From CAYYYA01 sp964517065 (GTDB lineage Bacteria > Patescibacteriota > Patescibacteriia > UBA1558 > 2-01-FULL-52-15), in NCBI GenBank assembly GCA_964517065.1, contig CAZFBK010000016.1, forward strand, positions 1-17,098: a DNA stretch of 17,098 nt, read 5' to 3'. A program made the position numbers and the translations under genes. Below are positions 7,644-13,313 of this stretch, in pieces (the stretch's first letter is position 1; the number at the start of each line of letters is the position of its first letter). The notes beneath the pieces were generated by a model. The model was given only the letters and a program-made list of their open reading frames with translations. It did no database searches and had not been told where the DNA came from.

Positions 7644-7708
7644 CTTTTTTATTTAAGTGTAAATAATTGTGAATAATCATTGACAATCATCCCATTTTTA
7701 ACCAAATT

Positions 7709-7737
7709 TTGCAATCTTTTTCCTCGCTAAGTATAGT
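7709..7737 (+). promoter_or_regulatory. Promoter of the secreted-protein island
   Basis: TTGCAA (7709-7714), 17 bp, TATAGT (7732-7737), giving a start near 7744 and a leader of about 90 nt before the ATG at 7835. TTGCAA is self-complementary, and on the minus strand it is also 17 bp from a weak GATGAT (7691-7686) that could serve the restriction operon. The remainder of 7644-7834 is AT-rich, with nothing else recognised. Confidence 0.5.
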
Positions 7738-7834
7738 AGACAAAACTCCTCATTTCTGCTAAAGCTACGATATTCTCCTTTCCTCCAGCTTCCTGCCTAC
7801 GCATTGTGCGCGGTCAGTATTTCTGGAGGGGATC

Positions 7835-8968
7835 ATGAAGGCTCTGTTCTTTGTCAGTTTGATCGCGCTTTGTGGCGCAGCCAATGTTTCGGCGACTACT
7901 CTTCATGTACCGTCGGAGTATCCCACAATTTTAGCAGCTATCACCGCTTCAGCAACCGGTGACACAGTACTCCTGGCATCTGGAACATATACGGGATGGG
8001 ACAATACCTATGTCTCCGTCAATCGTGCCATTCTTATAACATCTGAGACTGGGAATCCAGCGGATGTTATTATCGATGGCGAAATGAGAGAGGAGAGATT
8101 TGCCTTTGACCTCGAAGCTGATGTGACTATCCGAGGAGTAACCGTAACACGAATGATTAGTGGAGGCGGGACATACGGTGCAATTCGGACTCTTATCGGC
8201 AGCGATGACATCAGGATTATTAACTGTGTAGTTTCCTGGTGTCGAAACGGGGCAATATACATAGGTGCCGGATATGCGGCTATTGAAGGTTGTGTCATCG
8301 AAAACAATGATGTTGGGAGCGGTAACGTTAGCGCCGTTACCTGCCAGAACAACTCGGTTCTCCATATTAGTCGTACCACCGTTAGGAACAATTACAACAC
8401 TGGTGATGGTGGGGGTGTGAAGGCAAATGATGCTACCGTGGTGATTGACAACTGTGTCATTTCGCACAACACCGCTGATTGGGGTGGTGGCATCGACGCT
8501 GGCGGTGGAACGATCACAATCAGTAATACAGCTATCGTGGCAAATCACGCGAGCCCTATTGGAGGAGGTATGTATGTAAGCGGTACAAATATGACTCTGA
8601 TCAACGTGACTGTTGCCGGTAACTCTGCATCTAATGACGGAGGACCAGGAATATTTGCCCATACAAATACCAGGCTTCATTTTGATCATACGGTAGTATG
8701 GGGTAATATTGGAGGCGACATCAAAATAGAGAACGCAACCGTGACAGCTTCGTGCTCTGATTTTCCTGACGACACACCCGATGACGATAATATCTCCACG
8801 GATCCTCTGTTCTGCGATCCAAGTAATGGAGATTACAGTCTCTGGGATGTTTCGCCTGCGTTACACCAGACTTGTGGTCCAATGGGAGCATACATCCAAC
8901 CAGGATGTGTAACTCCAACCGCGGTCCAACCAACCACCTGGAGTGCTATCAAAGCGCAGTATCGCTAA
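7835..8968 (+). CDS. Secreted right-handed parallel beta-helix repeat protein
   Basis: 377 residues. A signal peptide is clear (MKALFFVSLIALCGAANVSA, cleavage about residue 20). Next comes LHVPSEYPTILAAITASATG followed by DTVLLASGTYTG, the standard opening of pectate-lyase-like or NosD-like beta-helix proteins. Residues 90-310 are repeated short strands with N/G turns (IRIINCVVSW, AAIEGCVIENNDV, VVIDNCVISHNTADWGGGI, ITISNTAIVANHASPIGGGM, LINVTVAGNSASNDGG). They resemble Pmp-type GG(A/G)I and N-x-A repeats. The end PLFCDPSNGDYSLWDVSPAL is also common in these proteins. No lyase active site is evident, so a surface-adhesion or glycan-binding role is only a guess. It ends PTTWSAIKAQYR, a tail shared with the next gene. 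A strong GGAGGGG Shine-Dalgarno site precedes the ATG, unlike the minus-strand genes. Confidence 0.88.
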   Translation: MKALFFVSLIALCGAANVSATTLHVPSEYPTILAAITASATGDTVLLASGTYTGWDNTYVSVNRAILITSETGNPADVIIDGEMREERFAFDLEADVTIRGVTVTRMISGGGTYGAIRTLIGSDDIRIINCVVSWCRNGAIYIGAGYAAIEGCVIENNDVGSGNVSAVTCQNNSVLHISRTTVRNNYNTGDGGGVKANDATVVIDNCVISHNTADWGGGIDAGGGTITISNTAIVANHASPIGGGMYVSGTNMTLINVTVAGNSASNDGGPGIFAHTNTRLHFDHTVVWGNIGGDIKIENATVTASCSDFPDDTPDDDNISTDPLFCDPSNGDYSLWDVSPALHQTCGPMGAYIQPGCVTPTAVQPTTWSAIKAQYR

Positions 8969-8979
8969 GGAGGTCAAGA

Positions 8980-9309
8980 ATGAAACGGTTCATGTATCTG
9001 TCTGTCAGTCTGCTTTGTCTGGCGCTTGCAACTTTGATCGGATTTCACATCGGTCAGGGAACGGCTGGGGCGCAGTCCGGCTCGATGATTACCGGGATGT
9101 CAGCAGTTGGACAACTGGATGGCAGCTCTGGTGTCGTATTCGTAATGACCGCAAGTGGTGAATGTTTCATGAACCGCTTCAACAACACTCAGGGTTTCGG
9201 GTATATCGGGTCACTGACGAGTCTCGGTAACTTCTGGGACAGTGGTCCGACGTCGGTCACTCCTTCAACCTGGAGCGAAATCAAAGCCAAGTTCGCTCCG
9301 CCCAAGTAG
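8980..9309 (+). CDS. Small secreted protein sharing a C-terminal tail with the beta-helix protein
   Basis: 109 residues from the ATG at 8980, chosen because a consensus TAAGGAGGT Shine-Dalgarno site overlaps the previous stop codon and is 5 bases away. A signal peptide covers about residues 1-31 (YLSVSLLCLALATLIGFHIG, then TAGA-Q). The mature part is about 78 residues with a short beta-like segment (SSGVVFVMTASGECFMNRF) and a single Cys. It ends in PTSVTPSTWSEIKAKFAPPK, where 10 of 16 aligned residues match the end of the upstream protein. I do not recognise a named family; such short proteins ending in TW-x-x-IKA-x-(Y/F) resemble exported proteins of FCB-group or candidate-phylum bacteria. 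It is cotranscribed with the upstream gene (11-base gap) and followed by a perfect-palindrome terminator. Confidence 0.8.
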   Translation: MKRFMYLSVSLLCLALATLIGFHIGQGTAGAQSGSMITGMSAVGQLDGSSGVVFVMTASGECFMNRFNNTQGFGYIGSLTSLGNFWDSGPTSVTPSTWSEIKAKFAPPK

Positions 9310-9338
9310 TGCTAGCAAGGCACAAGATCAATATCAAT

Positions 9339-9367
9339 AGGCGCGTCGAGCTGAGCTCGACGCGCCT
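9339..9367 (+). terminator. Terminator of the secreted-protein operon
   Basis: AGGCGCGTCGAGCT and AGCTCGACGCGCCT are perfect 14-base arms separated by one G. Realistically the innermost bases form the loop. T-rich sequence (TTTAAAATAGTTTTTT) follows. It is very GC-rich compared with the other terminators in the window. Confidence 0.8.
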
Positions 9368-9408
9368 TTAAAATAGTTTTTTCTGTCGGAGGCTTCTAAT
9401 TTCAGTTG

Positions 9409-9423
9409 TCGACAATTTGTCGA
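9409..9423. repeat. Short inverted repeat at the right edge of the island
   Basis: TCGACAA-T-TTGTCGA is a perfect inverted repeat, and TTGTCGA also occurs twice in direct orientation (9406-9412 and 9417-9423). It lies between the island terminator and the terminator of the next minus-strand gene. It may be a binding site or junction sequence; the role is unknown. Confidence 0.35.
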
Positions 9424-9443
9424 TGACTCAAATTCTTTCTCAC

Positions 9444-9473
9444 AAAAAACAAGCCCATTCAGACCTGTTTTTA
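9444..9473 (-). terminator. Terminator of the small coiled-coil gene
   Basis: On the minus strand AAAACAGG pairs with CTTGTTTT (8 bp, one G-U) around about 10 nt and six T follow. It begins 20 bp past the stop at 9493. The outer stem is the same as in the terminators at 1677 and 3613. Confidence 0.6.
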
Positions 9474-9492
9474 TAACTGATTTTTCGACTAT

Positions 9493-9705
9493 CTAATCTA
9501 AAGCCAGAGCATTTTTTATCTTTTGTACTACCATTCTATCCTGCTCTAGGTCAGTCAATCGCTGTTTCACCTCGCGAAACTCACGGTACATCTCACCTTT
9601 CGTTGGTACTAATTCAAGTCGCTTATCGACACCATCAAAGCCCTCCTTGATCATTAGAGCAAGGTCTTCGTTAGTGACTGGGGTAGGCATACTTTCTTTG
9701 GCCAT
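9493..9705 (-). CDS. Small coiled-coil protein typical of Patescibacteria, function unknown
   Basis: 70 residues, MAKESMPTPVTNEDLALMIK and onward. The segment DLALMIKEGFDGVDKRLELV followed by a heptad-like REFREVKQRLTDLEQDRMVV predicts an amphipathic coiled coil over residues 20-62. Short proteins with the pattern DLA-x-M-(V/I)-x-x-GF-x-GVDK are very common in Patescibacteria, but no function is known to me. There is no signal peptide. No Shine-Dalgarno site precedes the ATG. Its minus-strand leader can fold: ATCCCT with AGGGAT (9757-9772), a CTCG/CGAG hairpin (9734-9750 region), and GGGATAT just before the ATG with ATATCCC in the leader. Confidence 0.7.
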   Translation of the reverse strand: MAKESMPTPVTNEDLALMIKEGFDGVDKRLELVPTKGEMYREFREVKQRLTDLEQDRMVVQKIKNALALD

Positions 9706-9796
9706 GGGATATAGCTAATTATTAATGAGGCTCTCGACCAGAGGCCGAGAAACCATATCCCTGTTTAGGGATCTATCTTCTCATTTCTAGCAAATT

Positions 9797-9825
9797 TTGA
9801 CAATATACTGTCGTCTGCGTAATAT
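9797..9825 (+). promoter_or_regulatory. Plus-strand promoter A in the gene-free region
   Basis: TTGACA (9797-9802), 17 bp, TAATAT (9820-9825). The -35 is perfect and the -10 matches at four of six positions. The following bases repeat part of the motif (AGCAAATTTTGACAATAT at the first copy, AGCAAATTGACAATAT at the second). Confidence 0.45.
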
Positions 9826-9837
9826 CATTCGAGCAAA

Positions 9838-9865
9838 TTGACAATATCTTTACCTACAATATACT
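9838..9865 (+). promoter_or_regulatory. Plus-strand promoter B in the gene-free region
   Basis: TTGACA (9838-9843), 16 bp, TATACT (9860-9865). A transcript would start near 9872 and meet the terminator at 9884-9922 after about 50 nt. No ORF lies downstream on this strand. Confidence 0.6.
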
Positions 9866-9871
9866 GTAATT

Positions 9872-9922
9872 ATTACGACGATTAAGGTTCTCTAAGGGTT
9901 ATGTCCCGACGAGAGCCTTTTT
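9872..9922 (+). ncRNA. Candidate short RNA 1 ending in an intrinsic terminator
   Basis: Arms AAGGTTCTC (9884-9892) and GAGAGCCTT (9911-9919), 9 bp with one G-U, enclose a loop with GGG and CCC and are followed by TTTTT. From promoter B the RNA would be about 50 nt, from promoter A about 90 nt. The sequence CGAGAGCC of the second arm also occurs in the minus-strand leader of the coiled-coil gene. Transcription is inferred only from promoter and terminator. Confidence 0.45.
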
Positions 9923-9982
9923 CATTTAGTCTAAACATTTGACTAAATATGCCTACTTGATAAGCTATTAATATTACTACGA

Positions 9983-10024
9983 AAAAGACCCTTATAGAGG
10001 TTAGTCTCTATTGGGGGCTTTTTT
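9983..10024 (+). terminator. Second plus-strand terminator hairpin (candidate short RNA 2)
   Basis: ATAGAG (9994-9999) pairs with CTCTAT (10006-10011), extended by CCC with GGG and by outer A/T pairs, and six T follow. A TTGACT at 9939-9944 could be a -35, but no good -10 is found at the right distance, so transcription into this unit is uncertain. Confidence 0.5.
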
Positions 10025-10028
10025 ATTA

Positions 10029-10057
10029 TTGACATGTTTTGATGTGACTGCTAGAAT
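10029..10057 (+). promoter_or_regulatory. Plus-strand promoter C in the gene-free region
   Basis: TTGACA (10029-10034), 17 bp, TAGAAT (10052-10057), five of six in the -10 with a perfect -35. It starts directly after the T-run of the previous terminator. Expected start is near 10064. Confidence 0.65.
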
Positions 10058-10063
10058 ATTAAT

Positions 10064-10120
10064 GTAATACACACTCTAAAAATACCTCCTAATTGGTTTC
10101 GTCCTTAGGCGGTGTTTTTC
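10064..10120 (+). ncRNA. Candidate short RNA 3 ending in an intrinsic terminator
   Basis: About 57 nt between promoter C and a long hairpin: AAAAATACC pairs with GGTGTTTTT and CTAA with TTAG, with one mismatch between (10078-10119). The T-run TTTTT is followed by C and six more T. No ORF with a ribosome-binding site fits inside. It may be a small RNA, or an attenuated leader without a gene. Confidence 0.45.
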
Positions 10121-10162
10121 TTTTTTGACTGCTAATAGTCCTCTTTGATCGCTTAGATAGAG

Positions 10163-10206
10163 AATCTCAGTGATGTAATCGTCTGAGATTTTATTATTAT
10201 TTTTTT
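10163..10206 (+). terminator. Fourth plus-strand terminator hairpin
   Basis: AATCTCAG (10163-10170) and CTGAGATT (10183-10190) form a perfect 8-bp stem with a 12-nt loop and a T-rich tail (TTATTATTATTTTTTT). The tail overlaps the stop codon of the convergent BRO-N gene. Upstream, TTGACTGCTAATAGT (10126-10140) repeats the TGACTGCTA seen at the -10 of promoter C. Confidence 0.6.
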
Positions 10207-11078
10207 AACCTTCGTTTTTTGTCCTCTGGCTGGTTTAAATAATTTTTCTTGGATACGATTGAACGACCGAGACGCTTCTCTAGTTGCTTTCTGGCGCCGC
10301 CGGCAATATCACCACCAGCTTTGGCATCGTTTCGTAATTTTGGAATGCCTTGCGAATCTTCTGTTCGATGGATTTCCGTGGTGGCGCGTTCGCCGAGCAT
10401 ATTGAAGATGAGCTCAAAATCATCCATATGGTCGCGCAGGTTTTGGCGCTTCAGACCTTTTAGCTTTTTGTATTGGCTCGGTGTGACATCAAACGTGGCT
10501 TTGGATATTTCAGCGGTTAATATTTCATAATCGCGTTGATTCTTAGCGCCACGATTTTTCCATTCGTCAGTTAGTTCCTCTCGAATCGCGATGCCACGGA
10601 GACGTTTTTCTATCCAATCCGGACTATAACCTTTCAGCTTATATAGTAAGCGAGTTCGTTTGGTAGCTAGTTCTGGATTTTCTATTTCCTGTACTCGTTC
10701 ATAACCGACCTTGGCTAGCCAGCGTTTGAATGGTTCGGCCTTTGGTGAGGGGATTGATTGAACCAGACGAAATATACCTTCAGTATTCCAACAATACATC
10801 TTTTGCTTTCCGCCAGCTGTTCCTACCTCAAGCATAAGGGGTGGTACAAATTGTACCCCACCTTTATCTATCAAATTTGCCAGCTCCGGATCTCGCTGTT
10901 TTATCCGCTTGAAATATTGGGCTGGGTCAGCTGATTCTATTAGTAATTCAATAACATCATTGACCACAAACCACCATTCCCCATTATGGAGGGTTTTTCG
11001 GATTTTTTTGCCCTTAAATAGAGCAATTTTGGTACTCTCTACTATATCACCGCGTTTCTTGTGTATGCCTTGAGACAT
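10197..11078 (-). CDS. BRO-N domain protein, phage-antirepressor-like
   Basis: 293 residues from the ATG at 11078 (MSQGIHKKRGDIVESTKIAL). A TTG further upstream at 11144 would add 22 residues, and is less likely because that piece has no similarity to the family. The N-terminal half holds a BRO-N domain: ALFKGKKIRKTLHNGEWWFV, VNDVIELLIESADPAQYFKR, then KGGVQFVPPLMLEV and QKMYCWNTEGIFRLVQSIPS. It continues as PKAEPFKRWLAKVGYERVQE. The C-terminal half (WIEKRLRGIAIREELTDEWK, ILTAEISKATFDVTPSQYK, DDFELIFNMLGERATTEI and a basic end) is the conserved companion region found in many Patescibacteria copies. These proteins are thought to bind DNA as antirepressors or regulators, but their role here is unknown. 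No Shine-Dalgarno site. It is divergent from the zinc-ribbon gene. Confidence 0.85.
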   Translation of the reverse strand: MSQGIHKKRGDIVESTKIALFKGKKIRKTLHNGEWWFVVNDVIELLIESADPAQYFKRIKQRDPELANLIDKGGVQFVPPLMLEVGTAGGKQKMYCWNTEGIFRLVQSIPSPKAEPFKRWLAKVGYERVQEIENPELATKRTRLLYKLKGYSPDWIEKRLRGIAIREELTDEWKNRGAKNQRDYEILTAEISKATFDVTPSQYKKLKGLKRQNLRDHMDDFELIFNMLGERATTEIHRTEDSQGIPKLRNDAKAGGDIAGGARKQLEKRLGRSIVSKKNYLNQPEDKKRRLKK

Positions 11079-11148
11079 ATAAAATAGACTTAATAATAAG
11101 TCCCCGTTTGCTAGTATCTTCTCATTACTCGTTAACTTTTGCAACTAT

Positions 11149-11178
11149 TTGACCTCGTAAAACTCTCTTTGATACAAT
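11149..11178 (+). promoter_or_regulatory. Promoter of the zinc-ribbon gene
   Basis: TTGACC (11149-11154), 18 bp, TACAAT (11173-11178). Expected start near 11185, so the 32-bp palindrome would be at the very 5' end of the mRNA. Confidence 0.6.
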
Positions 11179-11189
11179 GAGCGGACATC

Positions 11190-11221
11190 TTCGCCCACAG
11201 GGCGATCGCCCTGTGGGCGAA
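11190..11221 (+). promoter_or_regulatory. 32-bp perfect palindrome in the mRNA leader
   Basis: The arm TTCGCCCACAGGGCGA is followed without a spacer by its exact reverse complement. The centre is GCGATCGC. As RNA it would form a stem of about 14 bp starting within a few bases of the 5' end; as DNA it could be an operator for a dimeric or tetrameric regulator. It is far more GC-rich than its surroundings. It is not followed by a T-run, so it is not a typical terminator. Confidence 0.7.
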
Positions 11222-11239
11222 ATAATTAACGCAAACTAT

Positions 11240-11416
11240 ATGGACTATACTATCTGTGATTGTTGTCAGGAAACAATCAAAGGTTACAATGATAAGACCT
11301 ATATCCACCTAGCGGGTGAGGCAGGAGACTATAGTCTATGTAAAGAGTGTTCTAAGCCAATTAAAGAAGTAATTCTGGAAAAGATTGCAGAGCCTGATTT
11401 ACAAAAAAACGATTAA
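11240..11416 (+). CDS. Small zinc-ribbon-like protein, unknown function
   Basis: 58 residues from the ATG at 11240. An in-frame ATG at 11177 would add 21 residues, but that piece is encoded by the palindrome and overlaps the promoter, so it is rejected. The protein has CDCC at 6-9 and CKEC at 34-37, a likely four-Cys zinc site, with a central YIHLAGEAGDYSLC segment, and ends in a charged helix. It has no signal or membrane segment. Proteins of this shape often act as small regulators or adaptors, but no family is recognised. No Shine-Dalgarno motif is seen in AATTAACGCAAACTAT before the ATG. It is divergent from the BRO-N gene, with 161 bp between the starts. Confidence 0.65.
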   Translation: MDYTICDCCQETIKGYNDKTYIHLAGEAGDYSLCKECSKPIKEVILEKIAEPDLQKND

Positions 11417-11432
11417 ATTAGCAATTGTGACA

Positions 11433-11476
11433 AAGGTTGCAACCTTCAGGGAGTGAGAGACGCTATCAGGTCTCTC
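11433..11476 (+). repeat. Two hairpins in the 3' region of the zinc-ribbon gene
   Basis: AAGGTTGCAACCTT (11433-11446) is a perfect palindrome. GAGAGAC and GTCTCTC (11455-11461 and 11470-11476) form a 7-bp stem with an 8-nt loop. Neither has a T-run; both lie just before the bidirectional terminator and may stabilise the mRNA end. Confidence 0.45.
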
Positions 11477-11491
11477 TAAAACAAACATAAC

Positions 11492-11537
11492 AAAACCCGC
11501 GCTAGTATCACCACTTTGGTGAGAACGCGCGGGTTTT
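11492..11537. terminator. Bidirectional terminator between convergent genes
   Basis: AAAACCCGCGC (11492-11502) and GCGCGGGTTTT (11527-11537) are perfect 11-base arms with an inner TCACC/GGTGA stem. It serves the zinc-ribbon gene from the left and the hydrolase operon from the right. Confidence 0.9.
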
Positions 11538-11547
11538 ATATTTACAA

Positions 11548-12534
11548 CTATTTCTTCTTGAGATACTGATCAAAGAAATCCACCGAACGTTGCATCATCA
11601 GCGGCCACTGAGTAGTGAACTCATGCGGCTGACCTGGATAGACATGATAGGTAATTGCTTTATTCTCTTCTGACAGGGCTTGATTTAGAGTATCAGACCA
11701 GGCGATGGGCACGTCTTGGTCGCTGGTCCCATGATGGAGCATGATGGGCGCTGTGATGCGATCGAGATAATTGATCGGTGACAGCTGAGCGTAGAATTCG
11801 GGATTGGCCTCCGGCTCACCGTGATCAGCGATAATTGTATTGGCAACTTCTGGTCGGGTCTTGGTCCAGCGATTAAAATTATCTACTACGTTGGCACTCA
11901 CCGGGGCATAGAGGACAGCGGCTTGCACCAAATCAGGTTGAACGACTAAAATATTTTCGGTAATACCGCCGCCCATAGAATGACCCAGTAGACCGATATT
12001 ATTTTTATTGAAAAAGGGTAGAGCGCTAGCTTTGACCGCCATGATCACATTGATGACGTCTTCGGTATACCCCAGGCGAAAACGATATTCCGCTTGCTCG
12101 TCTTTATCCGAATCAGCATGGTTGCGATAGTCGGAGTGAATAACAATATAACCACGACGAGCGAAATAATCCTGTTCTCGCTTCAAGCCTCGTCCGTTGG
12201 TATAGATAGCAGGATCAATATAGCCATGATTCAAGATCAGGATCGGGAATGGTCCAGTACCAGTCGGTACATTCATGATGCCAGAGATTTTCAAATCAGC
12301 ACTTTTGTACGTTATGTAATAGCGGGTGTAGGAGCTGTTTTGATCGAGAATTTGACCGACTGCCAGGTCACGGCCATCGTATGATCGTTTCATCAAGTAG
12401 TTAAGCGATAGTTCTGATGGCAGCTGTTGTTCAACGGTAGGAGAGGGGTGTCTATCAACAGTGGAGCTGGGAATAGTCTGGCTGCAGCCAACTAAGCTAC
12501 TCATCAGTACTATTGATACATAGATCAGCTTCAT
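11548..12534 (-). CDS. Alpha/beta-hydrolase lipoprotein, prolyl-oligopeptidase/dienelactone-hydrolase type
   Basis: 328 residues. A lipoprotein signal peptide ends in LVGC (Cys17 as lipid anchor) and is followed by a Ser/Thr/Pro linker, so the enzyme sits outside the membrane. Strands and turns of the alpha/beta-hydrolase fold are clear: FPILILNHGYIDPAIY (oxyanion region), GYIVIHSDYRNHADSD, nucleophile elbow GLLGHSMGGGITENIL with the catalytic Ser, LHHGTSDQDVPIAWS with the acid Asp, and YPGQPHEF with the catalytic His. It therefore appears active. Related proteins are esterases or peptidases of the S9 clan; the substrate cannot be named. It is the last gene of a three-gene operon, starting 4 bases after the stop of the ferric-reductase-like gene, and a strong terminator follows. 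Confidence 0.9.
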   Translation of the reverse strand: MKLIYVSIVLMSSLVGCSQTIPSSTVDRHPSPTVEQQLPSELSLNYLMKRSYDGRDLAVGQILDQNSSYTRYYITYKSADLKISGIMNVPTGTGPFPILILNHGYIDPAIYTNGRGLKREQDYFARRGYIVIHSDYRNHADSDKDEQAEYRFRLGYTEDVINVIMAVKASALPFFNKNNIGLLGHSMGGGITENILVVQPDLVQAAVLYAPVSANVVDNFNRWTKTRPEVANTIIADHGEPEANPEFYAQLSPINYLDRITAPIMLHHGTSDQDVPIAWSDTLNQALSEENKAITYHVYPGQPHEFTTQWPLMMQRSVDFFDQYLKKK

Positions 12535-12538
12535 TTTT

Positions 12539-13312
12539 TTATTGTTGTGCCTGATTCGTCAGCCAGAAACTGATGATAGCCAAGGCTATGAGACCGAAGC
12601 CCACCAGAGCTCCGCGAGTCATGAATTTTTTCCTGCCGGCGATACGGAAGAACCAATAGAGCTGACTGATGATGGTGATGAAGGTTACTGCCATAAGGAA
12701 ATATCCTGGAATATTTTTGATTGCTACGGGATGAACGAAGAGGAAATGCAGCATGGCAGCGATGAAGGCGAGATAGACGAAGCGGTGGATGAACTTCCAT
12801 TTCTTTGGCTTGATCTTGCTGACCATAGTATCAGTCGAGGTGATGGCCATGACGAGGAGAATGATATAGGCCAGCGTACCGGGGATGATCAGATTGACCC
12901 ATGGGTTCCAGCTGAAGTAGAGTAGGCTAAGATCAAAATTAAAAAATAAAATAACCACTCCCGCTACATGAAGTGTGATGAAGAGAAATCCAGAGACTCC
13001 GAGCCACCGGCGCCAACGCCAAAGCTTGGCGGTCTGCGGAAACCATTTGAAAATGGTACTGGAGAAAAGGGCCAGACTGATCAGCGTCAACCCAGTGAAG
13101 GAAAAGCTACGCACCCAAGCACCAGCGCTGTCGAGCGGACTATAGATATAGACTTGCGCTAGGTATTCGATCAGCCAGAACAGTAAGGTGCCCAGAGAAA
13201 ATAAAATAAGGTTGCGACGGCGTTTCTTTTTTAGATCTTGACCAACGGAGGCAATTGTTGGTGTTGGAGTTACCGAAGTAATGGCCGATGACGGAGTGAT
13301 AGGTTGATCCAT
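12539..13312 (-). CDS. Ferric-reductase-like transmembrane protein (MsrQ/YedZ-like)
   Basis: 257 residues. After a soluble Ser/Thr/Pro-rich start of about 35 residues come about seven hydrophobic segments. WRRWLGVSGFLFITLHVAG and WKFIHRFVYLAFIAAMLHFL contain the paired His residues (ITLHV; FIHR and MLHF) of the ferric reductase-like heme-binding domain, as in MsrQ, which passes quinone-derived electrons to a periplasmic partner. No FAD/NAD(P)H domain is attached and no MsrP-like molybdoenzyme is seen in the window, so the electron partner is unknown. It starts one base after the stop of the upstream gene and ends four bases before the hydrolase start, a tight operon suggesting translational coupling. 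Confidence 0.82.
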   Translation of the reverse strand: MDQPITPSSAITSVTPTPTIASVGQDLKKKRRRNLILFSLGTLLFWLIEYLAQVYIYSPLDSAGAWVRSFSFTGLTLISLALFSSTIFKWFPQTAKLWRWRRWLGVSGFLFITLHVAGVVILFFNFDLSLLYFSWNPWVNLIIPGTLAYIILLVMAITSTDTMVSKIKPKKWKFIHRFVYLAFIAAMLHFLFVHPVAIKNIPGYFLMAVTFITIISQLYWFFRIAGRKKFMTRGALVGFGLIALAIISFWLTNQAQQ

Positions 13313-13313
13313 A

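Noticed and set aside
7644..7834. Insertion sequence or integrase-type att site at the island edge
   Set aside because: No transposase or integrase, no terminal inverted repeats and no target duplication could be matched between the two island edges by eye.
7949..8689. Minus-strand ORF of 246 codons opposite the beta-helix gene
   Set aside because: It is antisense to a clear secreted protein with a signal peptide and Shine-Dalgarno site. Its translation is low-complexity, without motifs, and mirrors the repeat structure of the real gene.
9797..10206. CRISPR array
   Set aside because: The hairpins are regularly spaced, but their sequences differ and each has a T-run; no identical direct repeats or spacers are present.
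11079..11144. TTG-started extension of the BRO-N protein
   Set aside because: The extra 22 residues do not fit the family and no ribosome-binding site is seen; the ATG at 11078 is preferred.
11202..11209. Cyanobacterial HIP1 site (GCGATCGC)
   Set aside because: It occurs here only as the centre of one long palindrome, and nothing else suggests a cyanobacterium.
11177..11239. Longer N-terminus for the zinc-ribbon gene from the ATG at 11177
   Set aside because: That start overlaps the -10 box and the extra residues are encoded by the palindrome, so it would not be on the transcript or resemble a protein segment.
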